Made by a program: the position numbers and the translations under genes | Shown here: positions 63,205 to 64,000 of the stretch, one piece after another | Layout of the letters: every line of letters starts with the position of its first letter | Numbering within the stretch: position 1 is the first letter of the stretch | The notes under the pieces: model-generated | What the model saw: only the letters and a program-made list of their open reading frames with translations | The model's database searches: none | What the model was told of the DNA's origin: nothing | Assembly: GCA_963575745.1 (NCBI GenBank) | Contig: CAUYUJ010016693.1 | Span: forward strand, 250,001-314,000 | DNA length: 64,000 bases | Reading direction: 5' to 3' | Origin: Prorocentrum cordatum | Taxonomy: Eukaryota; Sar; Dinophyceae; Prorocentrales; Prorocentraceae

Positions 63205-64000
63205 GCCCGAGCCTGAGCTGCAGACGTGTTGCCCCCTTCAGCACGCGCTCACATACCGGCTTGGGCCCCCGCGCGTCGTCCGCTGAGGGCGGGCGACCGC
63301 GACGCTGCATCCTGGTGACCAAATGGTTTGCGTCCCCGTCCAAACGCAGGGAGGGGGGGGAGGTAAACCTCCCGAGCAGGGAAAGGCAGGAGATTGGAAA
63401 GGGAAACGCCCTAGACCACCTGCGCCCAGAGGGCTGGTGGGACCTCTGAGTGTACCGCTCATCATAGACTGGGTGATTATTCAAGTGCCTTGCTCCATTC
63501 CGCCGCCCCGCCGCCGCCTCCGCCGTCACTCCCGAAGATTCCGCCGACGCCGCCGCGATCCAGCACGCGGCGCCGATAGGGCCTAGAGAGCAAGACCTGT
63601 GGGCTGAGTGGTTCTCGCGCCGCTCTGAGGCTTACCCCGTCGTCTTTCCAGAGCTTCACGCTCGTGTCTCGTAAGTCGACGCTTGCGGCTCGTAGACCTG
63701 GCCAGGCACTGCGATCTGCCTTGCGACCGTTCCCTGCCCCGCTGTCGTGGGTCGCCTCCTTTCGCCTCCTCCGCTGTCGGGCTTCCCACGTCTTTGCACG
63801 ACGATGCCGTCGGTTGCGGGTTTGCTTCGCCCCCGCACGCTGACGCGTTTGTCCCGCCCTGCCCAAGGATTTCTTACATCGCGCGTGCTGTTGTTTCACC
63901 TGTAGGTCTGCTCGGGCATTCGCACTGCCCGTGCGTTCCCTGAGTCCTCGTCGTGGATCGTCCCCACTCGGCTTCCCTGTTCTGGCAGGCTCCCCACGCC
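63205..64000. other. GC-rich end of window, no supported gene
   Basis: Overlapping frames on both strands. 63477-63899 minus has a balanced segment (RAASVDLRDTSVKLWKDDG), but its N-terminus is Arg-rich and no domain is recognised. Confidence 0.3.

Overview
ORGANISM. The window looks like nuclear DNA of a GC-rich protist, most likely a dinoflagellate. This is inferred from three things: a tyrosine-recombinase (YR) retroelement whose reverse transcriptase has YVDN at the catalytic box and which carries a PCQ/ENP-type methyltransferase; very few recognisable genes; and an unusual load of micro-, mini- and satellite repeats. I saw no bacterial operons, rRNA, tRNA or spliced-leader gene, and no CRISPR.

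LAYOUT. 1-2.6 kb: GC-rich sequence with a broken coding-like region on the minus strand. 2.7-11.8 kb: many copies of a modular repeat, called R1 here (41-bp subrepeats, a GC-rich pyrimidine block and a conserved ~150-bp block), separated by (TTGTGG)n, (GTC)n, 14-bp and 21-bp arrays and an inverted pair of AT-rich modules. 11.8-16.5 kb: degenerate GGCCCCAAGA-type arrays and short coding-like segments. 16.6-20.3 kb: the least repetitive stretch, with open frames I cannot identify. 20.49-27.37 kb: one complete YR retroelement. 28-37 kb: dispersed repeats, a CAT tract and several unidentified open segments. 37.7-39.5 kb: CA-rich minus-strand open frames. 39.5-52.4 kb: a satellite district with TACTAGTA palindrome arrays, 121-bp, ~157-bp, 112-bp and ~160-bp satellites, many with CG tracts. 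53.4-57.7 kb: two more R1 copies, one split by a LINE 3' fragment and the other abutting a decayed second YR element. 57.7-64 kb: TA-rich, GGGACAACCATC, CTC, CAT and GGA tracts.

THE MAIN SYSTEM. On the minus strand the 6.9-kb retroelement reads: terminal repeat A, small Cys-rich one-helix membrane protein, gag-like protein, RT/RNase H, tyrosine recombinase, cytosine-type methyltransferase, then repeats B-A-B. The A...B-A-B arrangement is the split direct repeat of PAT/Ngaro-like elements, which are copied through a circle and integrated by a tyrosine recombinase. The repeats are 121/121 and 163/164 identical, so the insertion is young. Even so, the reading frame changes between domains and the recombinase nucleophile position holds Cys. 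Both YR elements in the window keep a near-zero-distance stop/start junction between the first and second genes.

CAVEATS. All homology is by eye. Repeat boundaries outside the YR element are approximate.
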